From: Moraxella sp. VT-16-12
GTDB lineage: Bacteria > Pseudomonadota > Gammaproteobacteria > Pseudomonadales > Moraxellaceae
Assembly (NCBI RefSeq): GCF_002224245.2
Contig: NZ_NKHK02000010.1
Coordinates: forward strand, 1 to 59,134
Direction of reading: 5' to 3'
Length of the DNA: 59,134 bases
In this document: positions 1 to 10,460 of the stretch, piece after piece
How the letters are laid out: each line of letters starts with the position of its first letter
Position numbering within the stretch: the stretch's first letter is position 1
Program-made: the position numbers and the translations under genes
The notes under the pieces: generated by a model
What the model was told of the DNA's origin: nothing
The model's input: only the letters and a program-made list of their open reading frames with translations
Databases searched by the model: none

Positions 1-122
1 GAGTGGTGGGTATTATACCTGATAAAATAGGATTGTAAAGGGGGTTTTGGAGATATTTTGTAAGTGGTTGGTTTTTAGAGGGAAATTACCACGTTATCTC
101 CATTATGTCAAAAAACCCCAAC

Positions 123-629
123 TTAGCACATAATTACTGTATTATACAATCCAATATAAGCTTCTTTTTTATGAATACCTGTATACTCTAAGCTAGCATC
201 TTCATAGCGTTTAAACTTATATACTGCATCATTCATCACGCCTTCATCAAAGACATTTAGCGACACAAGCAAAGAAAAATCTGCTTGCGATAGTCCTGTT
301 ACCTTGGTAAATAGCTCAGGTTCCAACTCTTGAATAACATCTTTTAGGCTGTGTTCACGATAATCGCTTAGATACATAAAAACCGGAATGCGTGTGGCAA
401 ATTTGATGAGCTTTTCTTGGATTTGTTTACGCAAGGATTTTTCTTTCTTTTCTTCTTCACTCTTATCTATTAAATATTTTTGACGATAAATACTTGGCAT
501 AAGTTGATAACAAGCATTAGAATGTCCATGAAAAAATCGTGATTTCTCCTTATTACACTCCCCCAACTCTGATAAAGCGTTGACAAAATCTGAAATACTC
601 TCAATTCTAATTATTTCACTCATCATCAT
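123..629 (-). pseudogene. Chimeric remnant: FRG-like N-terminus joined to restriction-helicase C-terminus
   Basis: 168 codons. Residues about 25-50 (RFFHGHSNACYQLMPSIYR) resemble the start of FRG domains, whose signature is FRGQ-x-N-x-x-x-x-L-x-P-S-x-x-R; here the RG is HG. From about residue 70 the text changes to what I recognise as the C-terminus of large DEAD/DEAH restriction helicases (KLIKFATRIPVFMYLSDYRE, then MNDAVYKFKRYEDASL and YTGI). Those tails belong to proteins of many hundred residues, and no helicase motor is present here. The ATG overlaps the stop of the upstream methyltransferase gene, so it sits in the R-M operon. I infer an internal deletion that fused an FRG-type gene in frame to the end of the restriction subunit. 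The product is unlikely to restrict DNA. A short genuine protein is the alternative. Confidence 0.6.
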
Positions 630-2277
630 TCTCCAATGCTAATTTATCTTGTTTTGATTTTTTGGTGTGTGATTTTTTGGATTTATCGCTGTCGCCATCC
701 ATTGGGCGTATCATAGTTTCAATAAATTCAATCTCATCTTTGGTTAAGCCATATTTTTGATACAATTTTTCATCTGTCCAAGATTGGGTAAAGTCTTGCA
801 TAGGTACAAATTGATAAGCTCCCCTTGTAGCATGCTGTGTATTTTTCTTTAAGGTTAGCATAAAATGTAAAAATTTAGTGTTGATATAGCCCATCACATT
901 ATTACAAATTTCTTCATTTTCAAAAGGTCCAATGACCAAATAAGTTTCTGTACAAGCTGTATTTATCCCCGCATAAATTGGATTAACCCTATCTGTTTTT
1001 CCATCTCCTGTTCCTATGGCATAAGGTACAATCACCTTATGTCTTAAAATCCATTCTGTTTTTTTAAGGATATCTGCTCTACTAATGTAGCCTATTCCGC
1101 CATTTTGATAAAGCATAACATTATCTGATTTATTTTTATAAGGCTTGCTATTGCCTTTAAAGTAAGTTCTTAAACCAAACGGCTTTGCACCACTAATAAT
1201 CTCATTAAAACTTGGTTCATTAAATTTCCTAACTTTATTCAAAATCTTAATAGCTTGGTTATAGCGAATTAGAACATTTAAACCTTGCTCTTTTAATGGT
1301 CTTTTTAGTTGTGAAACACAGTTTCCATTTTCATAAGTAAATACCTCACAATCATCATTATGTTTGGCATCCCATAAAAAATAATTTACCCCGCCTTTAA
1401 TTTCTACATTATCAAAACAATCTTTGGAATTAGGAAAATCGTGAATTTGAGCAATACGTTTATCATTTAGCATATTATCCCGAAATTTATCAAGCCCTTT
1501 ACCACCAGTAAACCATCGGCTTGGCGTAATCATAATCAGATAATTGGGGTTTAATTTTTTGGCTTGTTCTATAAACAAATGATAAATGGGTTTGGCACTT
1601 GCCCCTGCCCCACCGTCATCTAATTGATAAGGCGGATTACCAATAATGACATCAAATTTCACTTTTTCTAACTCCGTAAATATCTTGTCTTTATTGGTAT
1701 GGATAAAGGCGTAGGCATGATTTTCTAAGCCATCTCTATAACCAAAAACCTCTTGGCTAGCACCGCATTCTGTGCATTTGCCGTCTTTAAATTGATGATG
1801 AACTTGTCCAAAAATGATATTTCCCATCTCATTATCAAATTCATCACAGATAGAAAACGGCGAATTAGCAACTTTGGCACAATAGACACTACGGCGAGAC
1901 AATAAAGCGGTGAGCTGCGTGATGGCAATGCCAAACACTTGATTTTTTAGAATGTGATTAATGCGAGTTTGTTTATCAGGGATTTGATTTTCTAAGCCTT
2001 TATCCAATCGTTTGACAATTTCACGCAAGAATACACCTGATTTTGACACAGGATCCAAGAATGTCGCCTTTGGATTTGACCAAATATCATTTGGCAATAA
2101 ATCCAGCATTAAATTGGCAAGTTTTGGCGAGGTAAATACTTCATCGTTGGATAGACTGGATAAACAGTCCAATACATCAGGATTATAACTCTGCTCAAAT
2201 AGCGATAATTGACCTTGATTTAATTTATCTAAGTCTTTGGTGATATTACTATTTATCTGAAATTTGGCGCTGTCCAT
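616..2277 (-). CDS. Eco57I-like N6-adenine DNA methyltransferase
   Basis: 553 aa. SAM-binding motif I is seen as FLDPVSKSGVFLREI near residue 90. The catalytic adenine-methylase motif NPPY lies near residue 215, within FDVIIGNPPYQLDDGG. The family-typical PSRWFTGGKGL follows, then a target-recognition-like C-terminal half and a Lys/Ser-rich tail. A CTECG cysteine pair near residue 170 may belong to a small zinc site. The start ATG abuts the stop of the upstream methyltransferase-like gene (2278) and the stop overlaps the next gene by 14 bases, so the three genes are one operon. It would methylate adenine in an unknown sequence to protect it. With no intact restriction subunit here it may now be an orphan methylase. 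Confidence 0.85.
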   Translation of the reverse strand: MDSAKFQINSNITKDLDKLNQGQLSLFEQSYNPDVLDCLSSLSNDEVFTSPKLANLMLDLLPNDIWSNPKATFLDPVSKSGVFLREIVKRLDKGLENQIPDKQTRINHILKNQVFGIAITQLTALLSRRSVYCAKVANSPFSICDEFDNEMGNIIFGQVHHQFKDGKCTECGASQEVFGYRDGLENHAYAFIHTNKDKIFTELEKVKFDVIIGNPPYQLDDGGAGASAKPIYHLFIEQAKKLNPNYLIMITPSRWFTGGKGLDKFRDNMLNDKRIAQIHDFPNSKDCFDNVEIKGGVNYFLWDAKHNDDCEVFTYENGNCVSQLKRPLKEQGLNVLIRYNQAIKILNKVRKFNEPSFNEIISGAKPFGLRTYFKGNSKPYKNKSDNVMLYQNGGIGYISRADILKKTEWILRHKVIVPYAIGTGDGKTDRVNPIYAGINTACTETYLVIGPFENEEICNNVMGYINTKFLHFMLTLKKNTQHATRGAYQFVPMQDFTQSWTDEKLYQKYGLTKDEIEFIETMIRPMDGDSDKSKKSHTKKSKQDKLALENDDE

Positions 2278-2958
2278 TTATTGCTCGCTTAATTTTAGAT
2301 AATGAATGGGTGGGTAATCTTGGATATTTTTTGGAATAAATCCTTGGTTGTCGCTTAATTGATTGTCGGTTTTTTCTACCAAATTCTCATAAATATAATC
2401 ACGCCTTTGAATGAGTGTGTCGCTGATAAATTTCCATTCACTAAATAGAATTGGTTTGTCATTTAAATCTTTTAGGGTTAAGGCATTGCCATTGACGATA
2501 TTTTTTGATAACAAAAATTGAGCGGTTTTTATTACCAATGGGTTAATTTGCTTAAAATAACTTTGATAATGCGCTTGAAATAAATCTAACAATCGACTGC
2601 GACATTCAGCACAATTATCCGCCAACAGCTCAATGCCATAAATACTAGAAATGGCGTGAATGGCATTTTTTTCGTAATAAAATTGGGCATATTTGGGGGA
2701 TTTTTGGCTTTTATTGATTTGAGATTTCGCTAAGGCGGTTGTAAGTTTTCGGCTTAAAATTTCCACCAAAAAATTGCCATTGCCACAAGCAGGTTCCAAA
2801 AAGGTACTGGCAATTTGTTCAGATTGAAATTTAACCAAATCTAGCATGGCATTGACTTCACGCTCAGCAGTAAATACCTCGCCATGCTCAGCAATGCGTT
2901 TTTTAGATTTAGTTTGTTTTGTGGTGGTTTTTTGCAGGGGTTGGGTAGTGTCAGTCAT
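2278..2958 (-). CDS. SAM-dependent DNA methyltransferase subunit (motif I only)
   Basis: 226 aa from the ATG at 2958, chosen because AAGGGTGG precedes it; an upstream in-frame start would add 15 residues without support. HGEVFTAEREVNAMLDLV followed by FLEPACGNGNFLVEIL is the SAM-binding motif I region of N6-adenine methylases, and YGIELLADNCAECRSRLL is typical of the family. There is no NPPY catalytic motif; the protein ends where that would be expected, so it probably works with the following methyltransferase, with which it is translationally coupled (stop directly abuts the next ATG). Role inferred: first part of a split modification enzyme of an R-M locus. Confidence 0.75.
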   Translation of the reverse strand: MTDTTQPLQKTTTKQTKSKKRIAEHGEVFTAEREVNAMLDLVKFQSEQIASTFLEPACGNGNFLVEILSRKLTTALAKSQINKSQKSPKYAQFYYEKNAIHAISSIYGIELLADNCAECRSRLLDLFQAHYQSYFKQINPLVIKTAQFLLSKNIVNGNALTLKDLNDKPILFSEWKFISDTLIQRRDYIYENLVEKTDNQLSDNQGFIPKNIQDYPPIHYLKLSEQ

Positions 2959-3225
2959 TTTTACCACCCTTAGAATAAATTTTGGACAACAAAAAAAGCC
3001 CATACACAGACGGACTTTTATTAAAGAAACATGAAGCTAAACCATTAACATACTGATTTTTAATGGCATTTAAGGATAAATTTGGCTGAACGCTGAAATT
3101 ATAAAGTACATATTAAAAAATGCAAGCCTTTTATTATAAAAATATGATTATCATTTGATGATTTATTTTAGCAGATGTCTTAAAAAAACGCTATAATACA
3201 CAAGATTTTTGCATAGGGCACACAT

Positions 3226-3858
3226 ATGAACATCACCGTCATCAACCACCCCTTAGTTCGCCACAAACTCTCACTCATGCGTGAAAAAGATTGTAGCACT
3301 TATAAATTTCGCACACTCACCAAAGAGCTTGGGCGACTCATGGCGTATGAAGCCAGTCGTGATTTTGAGATTGAAACCTTTAAAATGGCTGGCTGGTGCG
3401 GACAGATTGATGGTGAGCAGATTAAGGGTAAAACAGTTACCCTAGTGCCAATTTTGCGTGCAGGGCTTGGCATGCTTGATGGCGTGCTTGACCTGCTACC
3501 AACCGCCAAAATTTCTGTGGTGGGCTTACAGCGAGATGAGACCACACTTGAACCTGTGCCATTTTTTGAAAAGTTCGTCAAAGACATTGATAAACGTCCT
3601 GCCCTTATCCTAGACCCAATGCTAGCCACAGGTGGTAGCATGGTCGCCACCATTGACATGCTCAAAAAACATGGTTGTCAAAACATCAAAGCTCTTGTGC
3701 TGGTTGCTGCCCCAGAAGGTGTCAAGCTGGTCAATGATGCCCACCCTGATGTACATATTTTTACCGCTGCTTTGGATAGCTATCTTAATGAGCAAGGCTA
3801 TATCATTCCTGGGCTTGGCGATGCTGGTGATAAGATTTTTGGCACCAAACAGCTCTAA
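3226..3858 (+). CDS. upp: Uracil phosphoribosyltransferase
   Basis: 210 aa, the normal length for Upp. It converts uracil and PRPP to UMP in pyrimidine salvage, in the cytoplasm. The PRPP-binding loop is visible as [11 protein letters not shown] near residue 128, and the uracil-binding end as [19 protein letters not shown] box lies at 3192-3197, 28 bases before the start, without a convincing -35. It is a single gene facing away from the R-M operon, and the next gene converges on it. Confidence 0.96.
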   Translation: MNITVINHPLVRHKLSLMREKDCSTYKFRTLTKELGRLMAYEASRDFEIETFKMAGWCGQIDGEQIKGKTVTLVPILRAGLGMLDGVLDLLPTAKISVVGLQRDETTLEPVPFFEKFVKDIDKRPALILDPMLATGGSMVATIDMLKKHGCQNIKALVLVAAPEGVKLVNDAHPDVHIFTAALDSYLNEQGYIIPGLGDAGDKIFGTKQL

Positions 3859-3897
3859 ACATACCTTATCTATCTTACAAGCCCATCTTTAAATTCA

Positions 3898-4146
3898 CTA
3901 CTGACCGCTTGTGGGTGCACCGCTTGCGGTATCGGTAGTAGAAGCTGCCTCAGCCGCTTCTGATTCTGCTTCCAAGACCACAGGTTCAGCATTCATCACG
4001 CCAGTTGGCTCGGCTGGCTCAGCAGACATAGGCACCTCGGGTTCAGGCTGTGCTTGGGTTTTGACATCTTGGGTGTTTTTGTTGTCGCAAGCTGACAAAC
4101 CAAGTGCTGCCAAAATAATGGCTGTTGTTATGATTTTGTAGTTCAT
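3898..4146 (-). CDS. Small putative lipoprotein
   Basis: 82 aa. An N-terminal signal (Lys, then ITTAIILAALG) ends in a lipobox LSAC with the cysteine at residue 20, so it should be lipidated and exported. The rest is low complexity, rich in Glu, Pro, Ala and Thr (EPEVPMSAEPAEPTG and similar), with no recognised domain. It lies 20 bases downstream of secA on the same strand and could be cotranscribed. The function is unknown. Confidence 0.7.
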   Translation of the reverse strand: MNYKIITTAIILAALGLSACDNKNTQDVKTQAQPEPEVPMSAEPAEPTGVMNAEPVVLEAESEAAEAASTTDTASGAPTSGQ

Positions 4147-4166
4147 AAATTACCTTAAAAAAATTA

Positions 4167-6965
4167 TTAGAGCTTGCCGTGGCACTGCTTATATTTTAGA
4201 CCGCTGCCACAAGGACATGGGGCATTACGACTGATATTGGCAGGAATGACCAAATCTTCATCATTTGTAGTGGCGGTTTGATTGCCTGATGGACTTGCTC
4301 CCAAACTGATACTCATTGCCACTGATGGCGTGTGAGCTGCTGGCTTTTGGCTTATGGCTTGGTCATCAAGCTCGCCTTCAAGCCCCATCTGATGATGTTC
4401 AAAACGCATTTGCATCTGCTCAGCTTGTAATCGGCGTTCTTCTGCCAAAGCTGCCATCTCTTCTGGGGTCGGGATATGCACGCGTGCCAAATCCTGCACC
4501 ACGTCTGACTTAATCGCCCCAAGCATGGCACGAAACAGCTCAAAAGATTCGCGTTTGTATTCTTGTTCGGGATTTTTTTGGGCATAACTACGCAAATGAA
4601 TACCTTTACGCAACTGGTCCATTTGCGTCAAATGCTCTTTCCAGTGGCGGTCAAGATTACGAAGCATAAAATCACGCTCCAAGCGAGCAGCGTTTTGCTC
4701 GCCCATTTGTGTGCGTTTATTGTCATAATGAGCGATGGCGGTGTCCACAATTTTTTTACGCAGTCCATCTTCGTCCAAACGGCGGTCAGCATCTAGCCAG
4801 TCATTGATGGGCATATAAAAACGAAACGCTTCTTCAATCTCATCTTCTAAGCCATCAATATTCCATTGGTCATCCACCGAACCTGGTGGCACAAATTGGT
4901 CAATCAAGGCATTGTACACTTCATGGTGCATGGCTTTAATGTCGTCTTGTAAATCTGCTTGACCAAGCAAATCATCACGCTGAGCATAAATGACTTTACG
5001 CTGTTCGTTGGCGACATCGTCATATTTAAGCAGCTGTTTACGGGCATCAAAATCTCGTGCTTCTACTTTGCCTTGGGCGTTTTCAATGGATTTGGAGACC
5101 ATTTTATGTTCAATGGCTTCATCTTCTTTAAGACCCATGGTACGCATCATCGCCACCACACGGTCGCCTGCAAAAATACGCATCAAATCATCTTCTAGCG
5201 ACAAGAAAAAGCGTGAATAACCTGGGTCGCCTTGTCGCCCTGCTCGCCCACGTAGCTGGTTGTCAATACGGCGTGATTCATGACGCTCTGAGCCAATGAT
5301 GTGCAGACCACCTGCTTGTTTGACTTGTTCGTTTTTGATGAGCCAATCTGCTTCTAGTGCCTTTTTTTGTTCGTCCGTAAGCTCATCTAAATTAGGGACT
5401 TGGGCTTGCCAGTTACCCCCCAAAATAATATCCGTACCACGTCCTGCCATGTTGGTGGCAATCGTTACCGCTTTGGGGCGACCTGCCTGAGCGATGATTT
5501 CTGCTTCTCGTTCGTGCTGTTTGGCGTTTAGGACATTGTGGGCGATGTTTTCTTGGTCAAGCAAATAAGACAGCTCCTCACTGGCTTCAATGGTCGCCGT
5601 TCCCACCAGCACAGGTGCTCCTTTGGCGGTGATTTCACGAATCTCACGGATAATGCCTTGGTATTTGCCTAATTTGGTCAAAAAAATCTGGTCGTTTAAA
5701 TCAGTACGAGCAATCGGACGGTGTGTTGGAATAATCACCACATCAAGGTCGTAGGTGGACTTAAACTCTGCCGCTTCGGTGTCAGCAGTACCAGTCATGC
5801 CAGAGAGTTTGTCATATAAACGAAAATAGTTTTGGAAAGTGGTGGTCGCCATCGTTTGGTTTTCAGCTTGGATTTCCACGCCTTCTTTGGCTTCTACCGC
5901 TTGGTGCAAGCCATCACTCCAACGCCGACCTGGCATGGTACGCCCTGTGTTTTCATCAACAATCACCACCTCGCCCTCAGAGACGATGTAATGAATGTTT
6001 TTGACAAAAATATGATGGGCTCGGATGGCTGCTTGTACATGAGCCAATAAAGGCAACCGAGCAGGGCTGTACAAACTTTCTTTTTCGCCCAGCTCGCCCA
6101 CTTCTATCAAAAACTTTTCTATTTTTTCATAGCCTTTTTCGCTGATTTCAATGGCTCGGTTTTTTTCGTCAATCCAAAAATCACCTTCTTTGTTTTCTTT
6201 GTTAAGCTCCTCATCTTTTGAGCGTATCAAGCGGGGAATGATGGTGTTAATCAAGGCGTATAAATGTGCCGAATCCTCCGCTGCCCCAGAGATGATAAGC
6301 GGCGTGCGAGCCTCATCAATCAAAATACTGTCAATCTCATCAATAATACAGTAGTTGAGCGGACGCTGTTTTTTTTCATCCATGCTAAACACCATATTAT
6401 CACGCAGATAATCAAAGCCATACTCGTTGTTGGTGCCATAAGTGATGTCGGCACGATAAGCGTCAAACTTTTCATAAGATGGCTGCTGACTATAAATCAC
6501 CCCAACCGTCAGCCCCAAAAAGCTAAACAAAGGACGGTTTAACTCAGCATCACGGGTAGCCAAGTAGTCATTGACCGTAACCACATGAACGCCTTTGCCA
6601 CTGATGGCATTAAGATAAATGGCAAGGGTCGCCATCAAAGTTTTACCCTCACCCGTTTTCATCTCGGCGATTTTGCCCTCGTGGAGTGTGATACCACCGA
6701 TAAGCTGCACGTCATAATGACGCATGCCATTGACACGCTTGGACGCTTCACGACACACCGCAAAGGTCTCAGGCAGCAGTTTGTCTAGGCTTTCGCCTGC
6801 TTGGTAGCGGTTTTTAAATTCGGTGGTTTTTTGGTGCAATTCATCATCGGTCAGTGCCGAAATGGTGGGTTCGTAGGCATTGATTTTGTCTACGATTTTT
6901 CTCATGCGTTTTAATTCACGCTCATTTTTGGTGCCAATAACGCCACCGATGATTTTTGCTAACAT
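4167..6965 (-). CDS. secA: Protein translocase ATPase SecA
   Basis: 932 aa from the ATG at 6965 (MLAKIIGG, the family-typical start); an upstream in-frame ATG would add 11 residues. SecA drives preproteins through SecYEG using ATP. Visible are Walker A TGEGKT at 104-109, a Walker B region with [13 protein letters not shown], the PMAGRGTDI-type helicase motif ([13 protein letters not shown]), the [11 protein letters not shown] motif, and a C-terminal SEC-C zinc/SecB-binding tail with Cys917, Cys919, Cys928 and His929. The full expected domain order is present. Confidence 0.98.
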   Translation of the reverse strand: MLAKIIGGVIGTKNERELKRMRKIVDKINAYEPTISALTDDELHQKTTEFKNRYQAGESLDKLLPETFAVCREASKRVNGMRHYDVQLIGGITLHEGKIAEMKTGEGKTLMATLAIYLNAISGKGVHVVTVNDYLATRDAELNRPLFSFLGLTVGVIYSQQPSYEKFDAYRADITYGTNNEYGFDYLRDNMVFSMDEKKQRPLNYCIIDEIDSILIDEARTPLIISGAAEDSAHLYALINTIIPRLIRSKDEELNKENKEGDFWIDEKNRAIEISEKGYEKIEKFLIEVGELGEKESLYSPARLPLLAHVQAAIRAHHIFVKNIHYIVSEGEVVIVDENTGRTMPGRRWSDGLHQAVEAKEGVEIQAENQTMATTTFQNYFRLYDKLSGMTGTADTEAAEFKSTYDLDVVIIPTHRPIARTDLNDQIFLTKLGKYQGIIREIREITAKGAPVLVGTATIEASEELSYLLDQENIAHNVLNAKQHEREAEIIAQAGRPKAVTIATNMAGRGTDIILGGNWQAQVPNLDELTDEQKKALEADWLIKNEQVKQAGGLHIIGSERHESRRIDNQLRGRAGRQGDPGYSRFFLSLEDDLMRIFAGDRVVAMMRTMGLKEDEAIEHKMVSKSIENAQGKVEARDFDARKQLLKYDDVANEQRKVIYAQRDDLLGQADLQDDIKAMHHEVYNALIDQFVPPGSVDDQWNIDGLEDEIEEAFRFYMPINDWLDADRRLDEDGLRKKIVDTAIAHYDNKRTQMGEQNAARLERDFMLRNLDRHWKEHLTQMDQLRKGIHLRSYAQKNPEQEYKRESFELFRAMLGAIKSDVVQDLARVHIPTPEEMAALAEERRLQAEQMQMRFEHHQMGLEGELDDQAISQKPAAHTPSVAMSISLGASPSGNQTATTNDEDLVIPANISRNAPCPCGSGLKYKQCHGKL

Positions 6966-7084
6966 AATATATCCACCATCAATTATCAGCACGCCCAATG
7001 CTAGGCATGCTGTGTGCCAACCAAATCAGCCGGCAATCATTAAACTTGCATTTATATGGTTATTCTCAAAAAAATAACAAGGGT

Positions 7085-8377
7085 TTATGTGCCTGACAGC
7101 TCGCCAAAGACTTCATCTGCTGCCAAAAGCGTCTTTTGAATGTCTTCATCAGAATGCATGATGGACATAAATGCCGCCTCAAACGCAGAAGGCGCCAAAT
7201 AAATGCCACGGTCAAGCATGCCATGAAAAAATTTGGCAAATTTTTGGCTGTCAGCTTGGCTAACTTCACCAAAATTTTGGGGCAAAGTTTTGGCAAAAAA
7301 CAGCCCAAACATACCGCCAAGATGACAGGTTGCAAAATCTACACCATGTTTGTCAGCCAATGCTTGCAAGCCTTGTACCAGTTTGGCGGTTTTGGCACTT
7401 AGTGCCTCATAAAAGCCCTCTACCGTCAGCTCATCAAACATCGCCTTACCTGCTCGCATTGCCAAGGGGTTACCTGAGAGTGTGCCCGCTTGATAAACGC
7501 CACCAAGCGGTGCGATGCATTCCATAATCTCACGCTTACCCCCAAACGCCCCAACAGGCAAGCCTGCACCGATGATTTTACCAAAGGTAGTCAAATCTGG
7601 CGTGATGTTAAAATAAGCCTGAGCCCCACCAAGTCCCACCCGAAAACCTGTCATCACTTCATCAAAAATCAGCACCGCACCATTGTCTGTGCATAACTGA
7701 CGGAGTGTGTCATGAAAATGCTGGCTAGGAATAATCATATTCATATTGCCTGCGATTGGCTCAACAATCACGCAAGCAATTTCACTGCCAAATTTTTCAA
7801 ACGCCGCCTGTAAAGCTGACACATCATTATAAGGCAAGGTCAGCGTGTGTTTGGCAAAATCGGCTGGCACACCTTGACTGGTTGGCTCACCAATGTCTAG
7901 CATGCCTGAGCCTGCTTTGACCAACAAACTGTCCGAATGCCCATGATAACAGCCTTCAAATTTAACAATCTTATCACGTCCTGTATAGCCACGAGCCAGA
8001 CGAATGGCACTCATGGTCGCCTCTGTGCCAGAGCTGGTCATACGCAAAAGCTCCACACTTGGCACAATGTCAGCGATGATGTCTGCCATCGTCGTCTCAC
8101 TGGGTGTGGGAGCTCCAAAGGACAATCCATCATCGGCAGCAGCTTTGACCGCCGCAATGACTTTTGGGTGAGTATGCCCCAAAATCATCGGACCCCACGA
8201 ACCAACATAATCAATATACGCACGCCCTGTCGTGTCATACATCTTTGAGCCAGCAGCACGGCTGATAAATACAGGCGTACCACCCACACCAGCAAAAGCA
8301 CGCACTGGTGAATTTACCCCACCTGCAATATGGCGTTTGGCTTTTTCAAAAAGAACTTGGTCAGCAGTCAAAGTCAT
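7085..8377 (-). CDS. hemL: Glutamate-1-semialdehyde 2,1-aminomutase
   Basis: 430 aa, normal length. It makes 5-aminolevulinate from glutamate-1-semialdehyde in the C5 route to haem. Visible are the N-terminal [12 protein letters not shown], the PLP-phosphate region [18 protein letters not shown], the PLP-binding Asp in [13 protein letters not shown], and the Schiff-base lysine in [17 protein letters not shown] near residue 267. It stands alone between secA and the divergent Roadblock locus. Haem is also needed downstream by NarI. Confidence 0.97.
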   Translation of the reverse strand: MTLTADQVLFEKAKRHIAGGVNSPVRAFAGVGGTPVFISRAAGSKMYDTTGRAYIDYVGSWGPMILGHTHPKVIAAVKAAADDGLSFGAPTPSETTMADIIADIVPSVELLRMTSSGTEATMSAIRLARGYTGRDKIVKFEGCYHGHSDSLLVKAGSGMLDIGEPTSQGVPADFAKHTLTLPYNDVSALQAAFEKFGSEIACVIVEPIAGNMNMIIPSQHFHDTLRQLCTDNGAVLIFDEVMTGFRVGLGGAQAYFNITPDLTTFGKIIGAGLPVGAFGGKREIMECIAPLGGVYQAGTLSGNPLAMRAGKAMFDELTVEGFYEALSAKTAKLVQGLQALADKHGVDFATCHLGGMFGLFFAKTLPQNFGEVSQADSQKFAKFFHGMLDRGIYLAPSAFEAAFMSIMHSDEDIQKTLLAADEVFGELSGT

Positions 8378-8804
8378 GATTGATTCCTAGTATAAAAATA
8401 ACTATTTTAGCATTTTTCATCTTGGGCTACCATGCATTAAATCAGGACAGATTAATTTTTAGCAAAAATCGCTCTCATCGCACCTTTTCACACCAAAAAA
8501 CTGTCAATCACTCAACGGACAAAACAAAATTGATACAATTTCAACAATCGCACATCAAAGACATCAACAAATGTTTAAAGGTATAATGATAAAAATTAAT
8601 TTTAACCCCAAAACACCCCCTTTTATCCTAAATTACCCACAAATCACACGCTTTAAAAAAAATTCGGCACAAAACTTGCTTTATCCAGTATGATTGACAG
8701 ATGGACTTTGTGCCCAACCCATCAATCATGGAGGTCAGAAACATTGTCCATCTGACTGGCTATCTGACCAAATAGGTTTTTACACTAACACAAAAAGGTG
8801 AATT
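8378..8804 (+). promoter_or_regulatory. 427-base leader of the Roadblock/GTPase locus
   Basis: No gene is seen. It holds a TATAAT at 8582-8587 (no clear -35) and a perfect 9-bp inverted repeat, CAGATGGAC at 8698-8706 and GTCCATCTG at 8746-8754, which could form a hairpin 50 bases before the ribosome site (AAGGTG) of the Roadblock gene. The region must also contain the hemL promoter on the other strand, which I could not assign. Confidence 0.4.
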
Positions 8805-9167
8805 ATGCGTACCGATATGTTCCAACAAATCCTAGAAGACCTAAACAGCTCATCTGCTGACGTTGAAGCTTCTGCCCTTATCTCAACAGACGGTTTGATG
8901 ATTGCTTCTGCCTTGCCTACTGGTATTGACGAAGACCGTGTGGGTGCGATGAGTGCCGCCCTATTATCTTTGGGGGACCGTGCTGGTAGCGAGCTTGGTC
9001 GTGGTAGCACTGACCGTGTTTTGGTACAAGGTGAAAAAGGCTATGTCATCATGACATCGGCAGGCTCTGAGGCGGTATTGACTGTACTTGCCAAATCTAA
9101 CGCCAAACTAGGTCTGATTTTCCTAGACATCAAACGTGCTTCTGAGGCATTGTCTAAACTGCTTTAA
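8805..9167 (+). CDS. Roadblock/LC7 domain protein
   Basis: 120 aa, one Roadblock/LC7 domain over nearly the whole length. The typical pattern is present: SSSADVEASALISTDGLMIA (strand, turn, strand), then EDRVGAMSAALLSLGDRAG (helix), then VLVQGEKGYVIMTSAG and AVLTVLAKSNAKLG. Such proteins regulate small Ras-like GTPases (MglB acting on MglA, CvnB with CvnD). A GTPase gene of the right kind lies 4 kb downstream in the same orientation, so a regulatory pairing is inferred. The ATG has a clear AAGGTG ribosome site. It is the first gene of the locus. Confidence 0.9.
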   Translation: MRTDMFQQILEDLNSSSADVEASALISTDGLMIASALPTGIDEDRVGAMSAALLSLGDRAGSELGRGSTDRVLVQGEKGYVIMTSAGSEAVLTVLAKSNAKLGLIFLDIKRASEALSKLL

Positions 9168-9245
9168 TCTTGGTTGCCAAAATCATCTTAGTTGGTGGTT
9201 TTGGCATCATCAGACCTAACATTTACAAGAATAGGAAATTCGTTC

Positions 9246-9711
9246 ATGACACAATTATCCGACATGCAAAAACCCAGTGGCGATAGCGTTGAACACCAAC
9301 TGAGCTATCATGATGGCACAACACGCACCGTCTATGATACTGGCGTTGAACACCCTTATCCAGATGGCAAACTCATCGTATCTAGCACCGACCTAAACGG
9401 CATTTTGACACACGTTAATGATGCTTTTGTTGCCAGAGCTTTTGGGCAAACCCCATCACATTTTACGCCACCCTGATATGCCAAGCGAAGCCTTTGCTGA
9501 CCTTTGGGCAACTGTCAAAGCTGGCAACAAATGGCATGGTTATGTCAAAAACTTGTGCAAAGATGGTGGACACTACTGGGTCTATGCCACCGTTGTGCCA
9601 AATATCCGCCGTGGAGAAGTTGTGGGCTACACTTCGGTTCGTCGCAAACCATCACGTAGTAAAATTGAAGAAGCCAGCAAACAATATGCTGCCCTAAAAG
9701 GAGCAAACTAA
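9246..9711 (+). pseudogene. PAS-domain gene with internal deletion and frameshift
   Basis: Starts at ATG 9246 after AGGAA. The first frame encodes a PAS start (KLIVSSTDLNGILTHVNDAFVA) and then runs out of frame to a stop at 9474-9476. The other half continues in another frame from about 9439 (ELLGKPHHILRHPDMPSEAF, then WHGYVKNLCKDGGHYWVYA and SVRRKPSR). Intact relatives have about seven residues, of the type ISGYSEE, between the VNDAFV and ELLGKPHH parts. They are missing here, which fits a deletion of about 20 bp near 9438. These single-PAS proteins resemble the sensory domain of Aer-type receptors. Probably inactive; a split product is the weaker alternative, since the second half has no ribosome site. 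Confidence 0.75.
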
Positions 9712-9713
9712 TC

Positions 9714-10460
9714 ATGTCTCATCGTTTTGTCATCGCCCCTGATTTTCCACCAAATCTATTTAGTGGTTGGTACACCCTAAACACCCTACTACAAAAACGC
9801 TCAAATTTAGCAGTTCACCTAGAAACCCCCGCTTCATCTCAGGAACAAACCAAAATGATTGATGGTGGCGACATCGCTTTGGTTTATGCCAACCCTTTTG
9901 ATGCTGCCAAACTGATTCGTGAAAAAGGCTACAAAGCCATTGCTCGTCCTGTGGGCAAATCTGATGAAATGGTCATCGTATCATCGTCCAAAGGCGACAT
10001 TAAAACCCTAGATGACCTAAAAGCTGGGGCAACCATTGCCATGGCAGATAACCGTGATGTCAAACTGATTGGTTTGCGTCTGCTAGAAGCGGTTGATTTG
10101 ACCGAAAATGATGTCAAATTTGAGATTACTGAAACTTATCAGGCTGCCGCCAAATTGGTTGCCCAAGGTCAAGCAGATGCTGCGTTTTTTATTGCTGAGA
10201 TTTATCACTCACTGTCTAATCTGACCAAAATGCAGCTTAATGTCCTGATTGAAAGCGACCTTGCTGACATCACTCATGTACTACTTGCCAAAGATGATTT
10301 GAGCGATGCCAACACCATTTGTGATGTGCTGTTGTCATTAAAAAATGATGCCGATGGTCAAGCGGTACTAAGTGAACTTGGTATGCCAAATGGTTTTGAA
10401 GCAGTCAGCGAAGAAGAAGCTGAGTTTATGATTGACCTGATGGAAACTTTGCTAGACTAA
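9714..10460 (+). CDS. PhnD-like substrate-binding protein without signal peptide
   Basis: 248 aa. The fold is that of phosphate/phosphonate-type periplasmic binding proteins: GGDIALVYANPFDAAKLIREKGY, then RPVGKSDEMVIVSS, then DDLKAGATIAMAD and AAAKLVAQGQADAAFFIAEIYH. There is no signal peptide and no lipobox, and no ABC permease or ATPase gene lies nearby, so it should be cytoplasmic. It starts 2 bases after the PAS gene stop, after AAGGAG. I infer that it serves as an intracellular ligand-sensing or partner protein of the Roadblock/GTPase locus rather than in transport. The ligand is unknown. Confidence 0.75.
   Translation: MSHRFVIAPDFPPNLFSGWYTLNTLLQKRSNLAVHLETPASSQEQTKMIDGGDIALVYANPFDAAKLIREKGYKAIARPVGKSDEMVIVSSSKGDIKTLDDLKAGATIAMADNRDVKLIGLRLLEAVDLTENDVKFEITETYQAAAKLVAQGQADAAFFIAEIYHSLSNLTKMQLNVLIESDLADITHVLLAKDDLSDANTICDVLLSLKNDADGQAVLSELGMPNGFEAVSEEEAEFMIDLMETLLD

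Noticed and set aside
9418-9711. Separate gene for the second PAS half
   Set aside because: No ribosome site before its first ATG and it starts inside the domain; best read as the rest of the broken gene.
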